Shown: in pieces, positions 1 to 9,652 of the stretch
Layout: every line of letters begins with the position of its first letter
Numbering within the stretch: position 1 is the stretch's first letter
Assembly (NCBI GenBank): GCA_030378005.1
Contig: JAUCGF010000107.1
Location: forward strand, 1-51,725
DNA length: 51,725 nucleotides
Direction of reading: 5' to 3'
From: Desulfococcaceae bacterium HSG9
GTDB lineage: Bacteria > Desulfobacterota > Desulfobacteria > Desulfobacterales > JAUCGF01
Program-made: the position numbers and the translations under genes
Notes under the pieces: model-generated
Database searches by the model: none
Told to the model about the DNA's origin: nothing
The model's input: only the letters and a program-made list of their open reading frames with translations

Positions 1-481
1 ACACGATGAAACCTCCTTGCGATATAATCAGGTATTTCATCGTATGTATTAAATTTTTTATTGCTTGTCCAGCTATTTCGTAGCTCTATAAAATTTTAGA
101 CAGGCCGTCAAACCCTCGACTGACCAGTTAGCAACAATGAAATTGCACAGATTTAATAAAATATTAAGTAATATCTAAAAAATTAGCATGTTATTCCTCA
201 ATGAGATATTTTTTGTCGTGTACAAAGTGCAAAATCTGAAAATGGCCATCGCCAGCACTAATTGAAATCAATTTTTTTAACTTCCCCTGTAGAAAAACCG
301 TTTTCGTTTACGTTTTATAGATATAGGAAGAAAATATTTATTTTTTTAACATCAATCTCAAGGCATGGTTTTCGATTGATTGTTATGAAGGAGGTGACGC
401 TCGTGCAAAGAAAAATGTAAATCAATACAATTGAATTATTCAGTTTTAAATTGACATTAACGTAAAAAGCAAAGGATAAAA
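1..481. other. Intergenic, no gene seen
   Basis: AT-rich stretch with no convincing coding region. Positions 3-43 can fold into a hairpin (ACGATGAAA pairing with TTTCATCGT), perhaps the end of a transcript from the left of the window. The segment just before 482 is the presumed leader of the DUF5648/DUF1566 gene; a short purine run (AAAGGA) about 6 bases before its ATG is a weak ribosome site. I see no confident promoter. Confidence 0.5.
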
Positions 482-2179
482 ATGATGAAAAGCAAATTGA
501 TTTTTTTAACTATGTTAGTGATAATAACAGGTCAGGCGATTGACAGTTTTGCTGAAGTTCCGGTTTACCGGTTATATAATACCGTGTTGCAAGTGCATTT
601 ATATTCTACGGATGCCAATGAAAAAGCTGTTTTGGAAGCTGATTCCGATTGGAATTATGAAGGTGTGGTATGGAATGGGTATGGAAGTGATGTCGGTCAA
701 TATCCGGTTTATCGTTTATACAGTCCGGGATTGGGAAAACATCTTTTCACAATGGATGAAAATGAAAAAAATGTTCTTGATGCCGGTCCTGTTTGGCAAT
801 TTGAAAAGATCGCCTGGTATGCCAACGCAACGCCTTATTCCGGAGATATTCCGATTTATCGTTTATACAGTGACGGATTAAAGCAACATCTTTATTCCGC
901 TGATGAAAACGAAAAAAACGCGCTCAACGGAAACGGTGTTTGGGTATATGAAGGTATTGCGTACTATACGTCGTCGGCAAGTGCATCCACACCGACACCC
1001 GTACCAACATCCACGCCGACACCGGTACCGACGGCTGACACTTATCCTGTTGTGGACACCGACCAAACCACCTGCTATGACAACCAGAATGCTGTCAATT
1101 GTCCGCAGGCGGGAGCGGCGTTTTACGGCCAGGATGCCCAACACACGGGAAATGCTCCGAGTTTTACTGATAACGGAAATGGAACAGTCAGCGACAACAA
1201 CACCGGCCTGATGTGGCAGCAAAGCCCGGACACTGATGGTGACGGTGACATTGATGCGGCCGACAAGCTCACCTGGACCCAAATCCAGGCATATTCCGCC
1301 ACTCTCAACGCTCAAAACTTTGGTGGATACAGTGACTGGCGTGTGCCGTCAATCAAAGAACTCTACTCCCTGATAGAATTCAACGGCACCGATCCCATGG
1401 TTGAAAGCCTTGACACATCCGGCCTGATTCCTTTTATTGATACCAGCTATTTTGATTTTGCCTACGGTGATACGAGTGCGGGTGAGCGCATCATCGATTC
1501 TCAATGGGCCACAAGCACCACGTATGTCGCCAATTCAGCGCAAATGTTCGGGGTTAATTTTGCCGATGGCCGTATTAAGGGCTACGGCCTGGGAGGCCCT
1601 TTCGGTTCTAAGGCTTTTTTTGTACTCTGTGTGCGTGGGAATACAAGCTACGGCGTCAACAACTTTACTGATAACGGCGACGGGACTGTCAGTGATCAGG
1701 CCACCGGATTGATGTGGTCTCAGGCGGACAATGGAACCGGGATGAACTGGTTAGAAGCCCTGGCCTGGGTTGAGCAGAAAAACATGGAAAATTATCTCGG
1801 ACACAGCGACTGGCGCATGCCGAATGCCAAGGAACTGCAAAGCATTGTAGATTACACCCGCTCGCCCGACACAACCGGTTCGGCCGCCATTGACCCGGTC
1901 TTCAGCGTCACATCTGTCACCAATGAAGCGGGGCAGGTCGATTATCCCTTTTACTGGACCGGCACCACCCATAAGTCTTCGAATGGTATGAACGGCTCTG
2001 CGGTTTATGTCGCGTTCGGCAGGTCCATGGGTTACATGAATTACACATGGACAGACGTTCACGGCGCAGGCGCGCAACGCAGCGATCCCAAGAGCGGCGA
2101 TCCGGCTGATTTCCCCTTCGGACGTGGACCTCAGGGCGACTCGATTCATATTTACAATTATGTGCGTTGTGTACGGTAA
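482..2179 (+). CDS. Secreted DUF5648 / DUF1566 (Lcl C-terminal) repeat protein
   Basis: The protein has 565 residues and an N-terminal signal peptide (basic MMKSK, then a hydrophobic stretch, cleavage near residue 24). Residues about 25-165 hold three DUF5648-type repeats, each with a core like VYRLYN..HLYSTDANEK. A Pro/Thr linker (about 170-185) follows. Residues about 215-385 and 390-565 are two tandem DUF1566 (Lcl_C) domains, each opening with FTDNGNGTVSD..TGLMW and containing the motif SDWRxPxxKEL. Such proteins are exported and often surface associated; biochemical function is unknown, with adhesion or carbohydrate contact suggested for the family. A truncated paralogue of the first repeat lies at 12354-12647. 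It is convergent with lpxC and probably monocistronic. Confident as a gene and in its domain families; role unknown. Confidence 0.85.
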   Translation: MMKSKLIFLTMLVIITGQAIDSFAEVPVYRLYNTVLQVHLYSTDANEKAVLEADSDWNYEGVVWNGYGSDVGQYPVYRLYSPGLGKHLFTMDENEKNVLDAGPVWQFEKIAWYANATPYSGDIPIYRLYSDGLKQHLYSADENEKNALNGNGVWVYEGIAYYTSSASASTPTPVPTSTPTPVPTADTYPVVDTDQTTCYDNQNAVNCPQAGAAFYGQDAQHTGNAPSFTDNGNGTVSDNNTGLMWQQSPDTDGDGDIDAADKLTWTQIQAYSATLNAQNFGGYSDWRVPSIKELYSLIEFNGTDPMVESLDTSGLIPFIDTSYFDFAYGDTSAGERIIDSQWATSTTYVANSAQMFGVNFADGRIKGYGLGGPFGSKAFFVLCVRGNTSYGVNNFTDNGDGTVSDQATGLMWSQADNGTGMNWLEALAWVEQKNMENYLGHSDWRMPNAKELQSIVDYTRSPDTTGSAAIDPVFSVTSVTNEAGQVDYPFYWTGTTHKSSNGMNGSAVYVAFGRSMGYMNYTWTDVHGAGAQRSDPKSGDPADFPFGRGPQGDSIHIYNYVRCVR

Positions 2180-2220
2180 CGGTGTGTTGCCGTTTGGTCC
2201 CAAAGCAGTTGACACGTTTC

Positions 2221-2255
2221 GATGGAGTGCTGAACTTACAGTTTAGCGCTCCATC
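2221..2255. repeat. REP-like hairpin between convergent genes
   Basis: A 15-bp imperfect stem (GATGGAGTGCTGAAC pairing with GTTTAGCGCTCCATC) around the loop TTACA. It sits between the DUF1566 gene and lpxC, where a bidirectional terminator would be useful. The same core (GGAGTGC..AACTTACAGTT..GCACTCC) is inside the MITE at 39850-39977, so it is a dispersed palindrome rather than a dedicated terminator. Confidence 0.65.
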
Positions 2256-2400
2256 CAATTGTTAACCGGAAAGAGATAAACCGCAAAAAAAACTATCTCC
2301 CTCTGATTGATCGGGGAAAAAGCAAGCTGAAGTTTGCACACCATGCTAACATGGACGGACAGAAACTGGCATAAATGCCGCCGCCTCTTGCGGTATTTCA

Positions 2401-3312
2401 TCATTGCTGAGGTAATTGTGACTGGAATTGAAGTGCTTGAGAGAGAGTTTGCGAGGTGTGGGTTTCCCATGCGCCGGTTTTAGTGAAAAATTTTTTTAAA
2501 AAGGCATGATTAAAGGCATGGCCTGATTTTTTTATGACCAAATGGCCTAAAAGCGGCATCCCCAGAAGGGAAAAATCACCGATGCAATCAAGAATTTTGT
2601 GTCTGACAAATTCATTTTCATAACGTAAACCGCTTTCGTTCACAATTCCTTCTTTGCTGACAACAACAACATTATCCAAAGAAACACCGCTGGCCAAACC
2701 GTAGCGTTTAAGATATTCATATTCATGCAGAAATCCGAATGTCCGTGCTTTACTGATTTCTTCTGTAAAAAGTTTGTCCGTTACTGTTAAAGAGTAGGAT
2801 TGGTTTTTAATCAAAGGATGGTCGTAATCAATCGTATAGGTTATTTTAAATGTTGATGATGGATATGCGCAAACAGATTTACCATTTTCCCTGAGTTCAA
2901 TCGGTTCTGTGATAACAAAGAAAAATCTGCGCGCCAGTTGGGTCATAATACCGGCTGATTCGATCAATTTTGTAAACGGAGCTGCGCTGCCATCCATAAT
3001 GGGCATTTCATAGTCATCAATTTCGACAATTGCGTTATCAATCGAAAGACCTGCGAAACTGGCCATCAGATGTTCAATTGTTGAAACAATGAAGCCATCA
3101 TAACCGATTACCGTGGCCATACTCGTATCAACCACCATAGTGAAATTAGCCGCAATACCAGGACTGTCAGGTAAATCAGTGCGGATAAATTTGATTCCGT
3201 GATTCATTGGTGCCGGTTTAAGAATTAAAGTGACTTTTTTACCGGAATGAACGCCAACTCCGGAGCAGCTTACCGTTTTTGCCAATGTTCTTTGATTATA
3301 GTAAATGCACAT
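2401..3312 (-). CDS. lpxC: UDP-3-O-acyl-N-acetylglucosamine deacetylase LpxC
   Basis: Zn2+-dependent deacetylase, the committed step of lipid A synthesis in the cytoplasm. The 303-residue length is normal for the family. The expected residues are visible: E80-H81 in STIEHL (first zinc ligand region), H238 and D242 in HKILD (the other zinc ligands) and H265 in SGHAFNH (catalytic acid region). The start at MCIYYNQRTL puts QRTL where other LpxC proteins have it; the ribosome site is weak. The gene stands alone here, between the DUF1566 gene and a transposase remnant, not in a cell-division cluster as in enterobacteria. It shows that the host makes lipopolysaccharide. I see no sign of decay. Confidence 0.95.
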   Translation of the reverse strand: MCIYYNQRTLAKTVSCSGVGVHSGKKVTLILKPAPMNHGIKFIRTDLPDSPGIAANFTMVVDTSMATVIGYDGFIVSTIEHLMASFAGLSIDNAIVEIDDYEMPIMDGSAAPFTKLIESAGIMTQLARRFFFVITEPIELRENGKSVCAYPSSTFKITYTIDYDHPLIKNQSYSLTVTDKLFTEEISKARTFGFLHEYEYLKRYGLASGVSLDNVVVVSKEGIVNESGLRYENEFVRHKILDCIGDFSLLGMPLLGHLVIKKSGHAFNHAFLKKFFTKTGAWETHTSQTLSQALQFQSQLPQQ

Positions 3313-3636
3313 TATAAATGTTTGTTTTTTAAGGGGTTTATGTTACTGTTACCTGAATTGAGTAAATAACGGTTAGCTTTTAGCACAATAATTTCAATAT
3401 ATTATTAAAAGTTATTATTTTACCCAATGGGTGAAAATCAAATTAGTAAACGCCCAAAATACAGGGTCTAAATGCTAATCGCTCATCTTATACCAGCTAT
3501 CATCAATCTATCTATATTCACTATTTTTTGATTTGTAAATAAAGAACAGCAACAATTCAGATGTGGGTTTGCATTTTGTAAAAACACGATTTTGCGCGAG
3601 CCGTTGATATGCGCGCAATATAGCGGATGAATTTAA
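3313..3636. other. Intergenic, lpxC upstream region
   Basis: AT-rich sequence holding the presumed lpxC promoter on the minus strand. No clear promoter, RNA gene or repeat was recognised. A 65-codon reading frame at 3508-3705 (minus) overlaps the transposase remnant on the other strand and has no start signal, so it is not called. Confidence 0.4.
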
Positions 3637-4014
3637 TACGGAATAACTGATTATGACCTTGCTAAGTATAACTACGACTTTAACAGTTTTGCGACCGGCA
3701 AGCAAATATCTACAGATAATGTGAGCGAAATCGTAATAGCAGGCACGGCACGGTGGAAAATCGAAAATGGAAATAATAATGTCTTGAAAACAAAAGGTTA
3801 CAATTTAAGACATAATTTCGGCCATGGAAAAAAATATCTGTCTTTCATTTTATCGGTGTTGAGCTTATCAGCTTTTGCTTTTCATATCATTCTTGAGATG
3901 ACCCACAAAAAATATCGACTTATCCGTGTAGAACTTCCAACACGTAAAACCTTCTCCGACGGCCTTCGAACACTGACAAGATATATACGTTTTGAAAGCC
4001 GGTTTGGAGATTGA
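3637..4014 (+). pseudogene. C-terminal remnant of a DDE transposase
   Basis: Open frame from 3637 with no start codon at its beginning. The translation contains NNVLKTKGYNLRHNFGHGKK and, further on, ELPTRKTF..LRTLTRYI, which match the C-terminal part of a widespread DDE transposase group in which the motif RARWKIENENNN-LKTKGYH-HNFGHGKK is conserved. Everything upstream of the RARWKIEN-like part is missing or unrecognisable, so this is a dead fragment. No terminal inverted repeats were found. The family is recognised from memory of its C-terminal motif; the exact IS family is not assigned. Confidence 0.75.
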
Positions 4015-4217
4015 TATCCATGATACAAGTTAAAGTTAACCATCAAAGTTGATTTCAAAATTAGAATTGCTGTTTTTTTTCTTGACTCAGCCTTTCCGAT
4101 TCATTAACTTCAAAAGTTTAGTATTCTTCATTACATTTAATATCGTTTATCGTTCATAAATTTGAAGGTGGCCCTTTTTTATAAATCAAATAATACAGTA
4201 ACGGAGGAATTGCTTTA

Positions 4218-5813
4218 ATGAAATCGGTCAAGATGAAAACATTTTCTATCATATTAGGCGCGTTTGTAATCCTTTTTGGGGCAGGAATCGTGGTTCCTGA
4301 AATAACACACGCGCAAGATTCCAAAGAACACACGACTGGCGATCATTCCAACGGAGATCTGAAAAATCAAACGCATTCCCCTGATGCCGAACATGCAAAG
4401 GACGATCCTCCTGCAACCCATGCGGACACAAGCGGCCACGACCCTGCCCATTCGGCCGGGGGGCACATTGATTTAGGCGCTTTACTACCCCTTTGGAGCT
4501 GCATCCCGTTTGCCTGTATGCTTCTTTCCATCGCACTTTTCCCACTTTTGGCACCGGATTTCTGGCATCACCATTTTGGAAAAGTTTCCGCCTTTTGGGC
4601 GTTGTCATTGGCCGCGCCATTTCTATATGTATATAAAGGTGTAGCCCTGTATGAAATATTACACATCATTTTGGCGGACTATGTTCCCTTTATTATCCTG
4701 CTATGGTCGCTTTACACCGTTTCCGGAGGTATTTTGCTGCGTGGTTCATTGCGCGGCACGCCGCTGGTAAACACCTTGATACTTGTGATCGGAACAGTGC
4801 TGGCATCGTGGATGGGCACAACCGGTGCGGCTATGCTGCTTATTCGTCCTTTTTTGCGCGCCAATGATTATCGCAAGAATCGAACGTTTATGGTTGTCTT
4901 TTTTATTTTCTTAGTTGCCAATGTCGGCGGTTCATTAACACCGTTGGGCGATCCGCCGTTGTTTCTGGGATTTCTACATGGCGTCACTTTTTTCTGGACG
5001 CTTAAAATCATGCCCCACATGCTGGTGGTCGTTGGGATACTGTTGGTGATTTATTTTTTCCTGGACACCTATCATTATAAAAAAGAGGACATTAAACCGC
5101 CTGAAGAAAACGAAGTCAAAGAACCGCTTAAACTCGTGGGAATTCATAATTTTCTGTTTTTAGGCGGTGTAATTGGCGCAGTGCTGATGAGCGGCATGGT
5201 CGATTGGGGTGAAATCAACACGTTTGGTATTCATCGTTCCGTCCAGGATTGGGTGCGGGATTCGCTTTTAATCATCATGGGTATTTTATCAATGGTGACA
5301 ACACCTATCAAAATTCGTGATGATAACAGTTTCACATGGTTTCCGATCATTGAAGTAGCCTATCTTTTTATCGGCATTTTTATCACCATGATTCCCTGCC
5401 TTCTGATATTGAAAGCCGGTTCCAAAGGCGAACTGGCGTTTCTGATCGAAGCGGTCAAACAACCGGTGCATTATTTCTGGGTTACCGGCTTGCTTTCCAG
5501 TTGTCTGGATAATGCCCCCACTTATCTGACATTCTTTAACACGGCTTTGGGAAGTTTCTATGCGGGAATGCCCGAAGCGGAAGCGGTTCCTCTGCTGATG
5601 AGCGACAGTACGATCTATCTACAGGCAATTTCGGCCGGAGCGGTTTTTTTCGGTGCATGCAGTTATATCGGCAATGCGCCCAACTTTATGGTTCGCTCCA
5701 TTTCTGAAGAAGCCGGTACGCCTATGCCAAGCTTTTTCGGTTACATTTTGAAATTTTCCCTGCTGTATCTGATTCCGTGTTTTGCAATCGTTACTTTAAT
5801 TTTCTTCTATTAA
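4218..5813 (+). CDS. NhaD-like Na+/H+ antiporter (citrate-transporter-like fold)
   Basis: A 531-residue membrane protein of the ion-transporter superfamily annotated as sodium:proton antiporter / CitMHS_2. Residues about 1-32 are a signal-like segment. They are followed by a soluble His/Asp-rich stretch (residues 38-83) with eight histidines. From residue about 88 there are about a dozen hydrophobic segments, with family-like motifs such as TPLGDPPLFLGFLHG and SSCLDNAPTYL. The Asp/Asn/Thr residues in those loops are the usual ion-binding positions. A good ribosome site (GGAGG, 8 bases before ATG) supports the start. The usp gene follows after 28 bases, so the two probably form an operon. Expected role: Na+ extrusion or Na+/H+ exchange in the inner membrane. 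The extra His-rich periplasmic N-terminus is unusual and may bind metal (inference). Confidence 0.85.
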   Translation: MKSVKMKTFSIILGAFVILFGAGIVVPEITHAQDSKEHTTGDHSNGDLKNQTHSPDAEHAKDDPPATHADTSGHDPAHSAGGHIDLGALLPLWSCIPFACMLLSIALFPLLAPDFWHHHFGKVSAFWALSLAAPFLYVYKGVALYEILHIILADYVPFIILLWSLYTVSGGILLRGSLRGTPLVNTLILVIGTVLASWMGTTGAAMLLIRPFLRANDYRKNRTFMVVFFIFLVANVGGSLTPLGDPPLFLGFLHGVTFFWTLKIMPHMLVVVGILLVIYFFLDTYHYKKEDIKPPEENEVKEPLKLVGIHNFLFLGGVIGAVLMSGMVDWGEINTFGIHRSVQDWVRDSLLIIMGILSMVTTPIKIRDDNSFTWFPIIEVAYLFIGIFITMIPCLLILKAGSKGELAFLIEAVKQPVHYFWVTGLLSSCLDNAPTYLTFFNTALGSFYAGMPEAEAVPLLMSDSTIYLQAISAGAVFFGACSYIGNAPNFMVRSISEEAGTPMPSFFGYILKFSLLYLIPCFAIVTLIFFY

Positions 5814-5841
5814 CCTCTTTAAGCAACCAAGGGAGATTCTT

Positions 5842-6729
5842 ATGAAATTTGAAAAAATACTGTTTCACACCCGCTTTCGGGAATTGGCTTTTAGTTCTTT
5901 GGAAACTATTTTGGAATTGAAGGATGCCGGTTTGAAAGAGGTGGTGTTGATTTATATTGTGCCGCGGGAAGAGGTGTCATTCGTGCCTTATGGCGGTTAT
6001 AATAAAGAGGAGGAGGAGCGTTTAAAAGAAACCACGCGCATCCGTTTTGAAGATTGGCAGGAAGCCATTGAGCAAAAGGGTATAAAAAGCAAAATCCGGA
6101 TCGAAGTGGGTATGACCAACTCAAAAATTCTGTCTGTGGCCGAAGAAGAAAACGTGCAATTGATTGTTACGGGAAGAAAAAAAAGGAGCGCTTTTGAAAA
6201 AGTGTATGTCGGCTCGCATATTTTAGACCTGTTGCGGCGGAGCCAGTTTCCGGTGTTGATGAGCAAATATATGGCTCAATACGAATCGCTCGGCGATTCC
6301 TACACACGGGTGAATGATCATATATATAAACGTCCGATGTTGGCCACCGATTGGTCGGGCGCCTCTGCCAACGCTCTGCAAGCCATGCTGGGATTTAAAA
6401 ATGTTGCTGAAAAAATTATGGTGACTCATGTTATCGGAGCTAAAATATCCAAAGGAATCGGAACTGAGCATTTAAAGGAGTTGGAAGAGGAAAGCGAAAA
6501 ACGATTGCGTGCTTATAGTGAAACAGCGGCAAAAGCGGGTGTGGATGTTGAAACGCATCTTTCATGCGGCAAAACGGCTGCTGAAATTCTTCGCTTGTCG
6601 CGAGAACATAAGGCTACCATGATCGTTATGGGGCGCACCGGTAAAGATTGGTTTCAGCAATATTGGCTGGGCGGCGTTTCGCATCGGGTGGCGGAAATGT
6701 CAGAACTTCCGGTTCTCCTGGTACCCTGA
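5842..6729 (+). CDS. Tandem universal stress protein (UspA x2)
   Basis: Two Usp domains (residues about 1-147 and 155-295) in a 295-residue cytoplasmic protein. The second domain carries the full ATP-binding signature G-x2-G-x9-G-G-V-S (MGRTGKDWFQQYWLGGVSHR). The first has the degenerate TGRKKRSAFEKVYVGSH without the second glycine, so nucleotide binding is probably confined to the C-terminal half. The ribosome site is GGGAG before the ATG. It lies 28 bases after the antiporter gene; Usp proteins next to ion transporters are a recurrent arrangement, and they may gate transport in response to energy state (inference). Confidence 0.88.
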   Translation: MKFEKILFHTRFRELAFSSLETILELKDAGLKEVVLIYIVPREEVSFVPYGGYNKEEEERLKETTRIRFEDWQEAIEQKGIKSKIRIEVGMTNSKILSVAEEENVQLIVTGRKKRSAFEKVYVGSHILDLLRRSQFPVLMSKYMAQYESLGDSYTRVNDHIYKRPMLATDWSGASANALQAMLGFKNVAEKIMVTHVIGAKISKGIGTEHLKELEEESEKRLRAYSETAAKAGVDVETHLSCGKTAAEILRLSREHKATMIVMGRTGKDWFQQYWLGGVSHRVAEMSELPVLLVP

Positions 6730-6798
6730 TTTTATCATGTGCTTGTTATCATTTCGCCAAATGGGTGAATATCGAATTGGATGAATCGGATTGTTTGC

Positions 6799-9264
6799 TC
6801 AAGCGGACGCCTTATCAAGGACTTCCCGAATGGTGAGGGCAAGACTGTTTATTTTAACCGGTTTTTGAATATATCCTTGCAGACCGACGTTATGAATGTT
6901 TTCCTCTGAAATCATTTCATTATATCCGGAAAAAATAATGATTGGGATATCCGGATCAATTTTCTTCATTTTGACGGCTAACTGAATGCCGGTCATTTTT
7001 GGCATTGTCATATCCAGAATCGCAAGATCGAACTGTTCTGGTTCTCTGGTAAAAATCGTTAACGCTTCATCCGCCTTATCAGTGGCCGTTATTTGATAAC
7101 CTAGTATTTCAAGCATCTCCTTTTGAATCTCCACGATATCCTTCTCGTCATCCACCAACAGGATTTGTTCATTTCCGCCTTGTAGCGGAGATTCAGGTTT
7201 TTTCTGTTGGTCTTTTTTATCTGTGGTGGCAATCGGCAGATACACTTTAAATTCTGTGCCAGCACCACTCTCGCTGTTGACAGTGACCACTCCCCCGTGA
7301 CTTGTTACAATACCGTGTACCATGGATAGCCCCAGTCCGGTTCCCTTGTCTTTATCCTTGGTGGTGAAGTAGGGATCGAATATGCGGGCCAGGTTTTCAG
7401 GCGAAATGCCGTAGCCGGTGTCGGAGACAGTCAGTTTTATATATTCGCCCGGCGGCAGTTGGACAGACGCGGCAGATTCAGCTTCCAATTTTACAGGCGT
7501 CAGGGATACTTTGAGCGTGCCGCCGGTTACTTCCATTGCCTGATACGCATTCGTACACAAATTCATGATGATCTGGTGTATCCGGGTCGGTTCGCCAAGT
7601 ATCATGCATTTTGTATTGATACGCTGTCGAATTTCAATGGTGGACGGGATGGCGGACCGGAGCAGTCTCAACGCTTCCTTGAGTATCACATCCACTCTCA
7701 CCGGCGCGGTTGCCTGAGCTTCTACACGGGTGAAAGCCAGTATTTGTGCCACCAATTTACTGGCGCGCTCCCCGGATACCTTGATTGCTTGAAATTTTTT
7801 TCTGGCCGGATCTCCGGGGTCAAGCGCCATAGAGCCAAGTTCAGCGTATCCCAGAATGCCCATAAGAATATTATTGAAATCGTGGGCGATACCTCCGGCT
7901 AAAGTGCCGATAGCTTCCATCTTCTGCGATTGACGCAACTGCGCTTCAATTTCCAAGTCATGGGTGATGTCCTTTGCGATGCCAATCACTGAATTGCTGC
8001 CAAGAGGTACCGTACTGATCCTGGCAATCCGTCGGGTGTTATCCGGCCGATGATAGGTCACATTTCCCAGGTCAGTAGTTTTATCAGCATCTGCCATAGT
8101 CGTGAGCCGTTCGGCCGCCTTTTCAGGCGTAATATCCCGGGTGGTCAGGCACTTCAATTCCTCCAAGGAACGGCCTGTCAATTCAGCGGCGGCTTTATTA
8201 GCGTCAAGGTAGCGTCCCGTGCTTTTCTCCACAATAAAAATGGCATCGTTCGTTTTCTCGAACAATGTCCGATATCGTCTTTCACTTTTTTGCAACGCTT
8301 CAAAGGCTCTGACCGCACGCAAAGTCTCGCAAGAGTATGAGGCCAGGATAGCGCCGATTTCCTTGTCCTGTTCGACAAACGGCGGATGCGTCCTGTTATG
8401 CAGTGTCAGGATACCGACAATATCTCCCCGTTCGTCCGGAAGAGGAATAGCAAGGACGGAACCGTCTTTATAACCGCCCCAACCGCTTGGCTCAATGCCA
8501 GATTCTTTGGCTATGTCCCGAATCAGGATAGTTTTTTTTTCTTCCATCACCCGCCTGAAAATTGAATTTTCTTTCAGGGGAAAAGAGATAAACACCGGTA
8601 GATGGCCGGTATCAAGCGTATGCAGCAATCGCATCCCTTTGTTTTCAACCAGATATATGCTTCCGCCGGATGCCAGCATGTGTTCGGAAAATTCATCTAA
8701 CAGCCTGGAACCGAAATGATTTACATCGGCGCAAACCGAAAGTTTGCGTGTTGATTCAACAACTTTGCGCATACGCACATTGATATTCGCCAAGTGTGTG
8801 TTAGCCAGTTCAAGTTCCGCAGTGCGTTCACGCACCTGTTCTTCCAGGTTTTCTTGATAGGCACGATTCTCCCGAAGCAATCGCGCTTTTTCCAGAGCTT
8901 TGTTCACCGCGTGACCTAAAATGGAAAGGTCGCGCACCGGTTTGATCAGGTAATCCCACGCACCGAGCCGTAGCGCTTCCACCACTTCATTGATACGGTT
9001 GGCCCCGGATACCACGATTTTAGGAGTGTCTGGAGCAATTTTGTGGCCGCGCCGGAGTACCTCAAGACCGTCTATTTCAGGCATACGCAAGTCTGTCAGC
9101 ACCAGCAGAGGGTGTTCACGCTCCAGAAGTTCCAATCCGATACGCCCGTTTTCCGCGGTCATCACCACAAATTCCCGGTCTTCAAGGTAATCGGCAAAGC
9201 TATGCCGGATAGCCGCATCGTCATCAATAATAAGAATTTTTGTCGGGCCTATATCGTTATTCAT
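6799..9264 (-). CDS. Hybrid sensor histidine kinase (REC-GAF-PAS-HisKA-HATPase-REC)
   Basis: Soluble 821-residue kinase. Order of domains: receiver (about 1-118, Asp in LVLTDLRMPEIDG), coiled coil (about 125-160), GAF (about 165-315), PAS (about 325-440), HisKA (phospho-His in GGIAHDFNN), HATPase_c (TGYGISPEN..GTGLGLSMV), and a C-terminal receiver (Asp in LAILDMTMPKMTG). The start is placed at ATG 9264, preceded by AAGGAG; a longer in-frame form would begin at 9294 but has no such signal. The start overlaps the stop of the upstream receiver gene by 8 bases, implying translational coupling. It lacks membrane segments, so it senses a cytosolic signal. No DNA-binding output is nearby, so its target is unknown. 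Confidence 0.9.
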   Translation of the reverse strand: MNNDIGPTKILIIDDDAAIRHSFADYLEDREFVVMTAENGRIGLELLEREHPLLVLTDLRMPEIDGLEVLRRGHKIAPDTPKIVVSGANRINEVVEALRLGAWDYLIKPVRDLSILGHAVNKALEKARLLRENRAYQENLEEQVRERTAELELANTHLANINVRMRKVVESTRKLSVCADVNHFGSRLLDEFSEHMLASGGSIYLVENKGMRLLHTLDTGHLPVFISFPLKENSIFRRVMEEKKTILIRDIAKESGIEPSGWGGYKDGSVLAIPLPDERGDIVGILTLHNRTHPPFVEQDKEIGAILASYSCETLRAVRAFEALQKSERRYRTLFEKTNDAIFIVEKSTGRYLDANKAAAELTGRSLEELKCLTTRDITPEKAAERLTTMADADKTTDLGNVTYHRPDNTRRIARISTVPLGSNSVIGIAKDITHDLEIEAQLRQSQKMEAIGTLAGGIAHDFNNILMGILGYAELGSMALDPGDPARKKFQAIKVSGERASKLVAQILAFTRVEAQATAPVRVDVILKEALRLLRSAIPSTIEIRQRINTKCMILGEPTRIHQIIMNLCTNAYQAMEVTGGTLKVSLTPVKLEAESAASVQLPPGEYIKLTVSDTGYGISPENLARIFDPYFTTKDKDKGTGLGLSMVHGIVTSHGGVVTVNSESGAGTEFKVYLPIATTDKKDQQKKPESPLQGGNEQILLVDDEKDIVEIQKEMLEILGYQITATDKADEALTIFTREPEQFDLAILDMTMPKMTGIQLAVKMKKIDPDIPIIIFSGYNEMISEENIHNVGLQGYIQKPVKINSLALTIREVLDKASA

Positions 9265-9652
9265 TTTTGTTCTCCTTTTCATGCATATACTCAATCATCT
9301 GAAACACCTCCTTTTCCAAATCGGCCATACGAGTTACGGGTTTTTTGAACAAATGATTTGAAACGCAGGATAGTTTCATCAGATCCGCCGGCACAAGATA
9401 TTCGGGCGAACCGGAGCAGATGACAAAAACTGTCTTAGGGCTGCGCCGGTATGCTTTTCGTATAAAATCATTACCGTCCATACCGGGAAGGCGCACATCC
9501 ACAATAGCAGCGTCCGGTGATTCGGTTTCAAGCAGTTCCAGTGCTTCTTCGGCGCTTTCCACCTGAATCGTCTGCCACAGGCGATCCTCAAAATAATCTG
9601 CAAAACTGTCACGCACAGCCTGTTCGTCATCAAGTATCAGTATGGTTTTCAC
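9257..9652 (-). CDS. Single-domain response regulator (receiver only)
   Basis: A 131-residue receiver with the standard acidic pair (ILDDEQAV), phospho-acceptor Asp in AAIVDVRLPGMDG and Lys in FKKPV. I place the start at GTG 9652 because AGGAGG lies 6 bases before it; the upstream ATG at 9685 has no such signal. It resembles the N-terminal receiver of the following kinase (both contain SFADYxEDR), suggesting duplication. It overlaps that kinase by 8 bases and is probably its phosphorylation partner, in a phosphorelay or as a phosphate sink. No output domain. Confidence 0.88.
   Translation of the reverse strand: MKTILILDDEQAVRDSFADYFEDRLWQTIQVESAEEALELLETESPDAAIVDVRLPGMDGNDFIRKAYRRSPKTVFVICSGSPEYLVPADLMKLSCVSNHLFKKPVTRMADLEKEVFQMIEYMHEKENKNE

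Noticed and set aside
878..1315. 145-codon minus-strand frame opposite the DUF1566 gene
   Set aside because: Overlaps clear repeats and domains on the plus strand; Arg/Cys-rich translation is a shadow.
3508..3705. 65-codon minus-strand frame upstream of lpxC
   Set aside because: No ribosome site or known motif, and it overlaps a transposase relic on the other strand.
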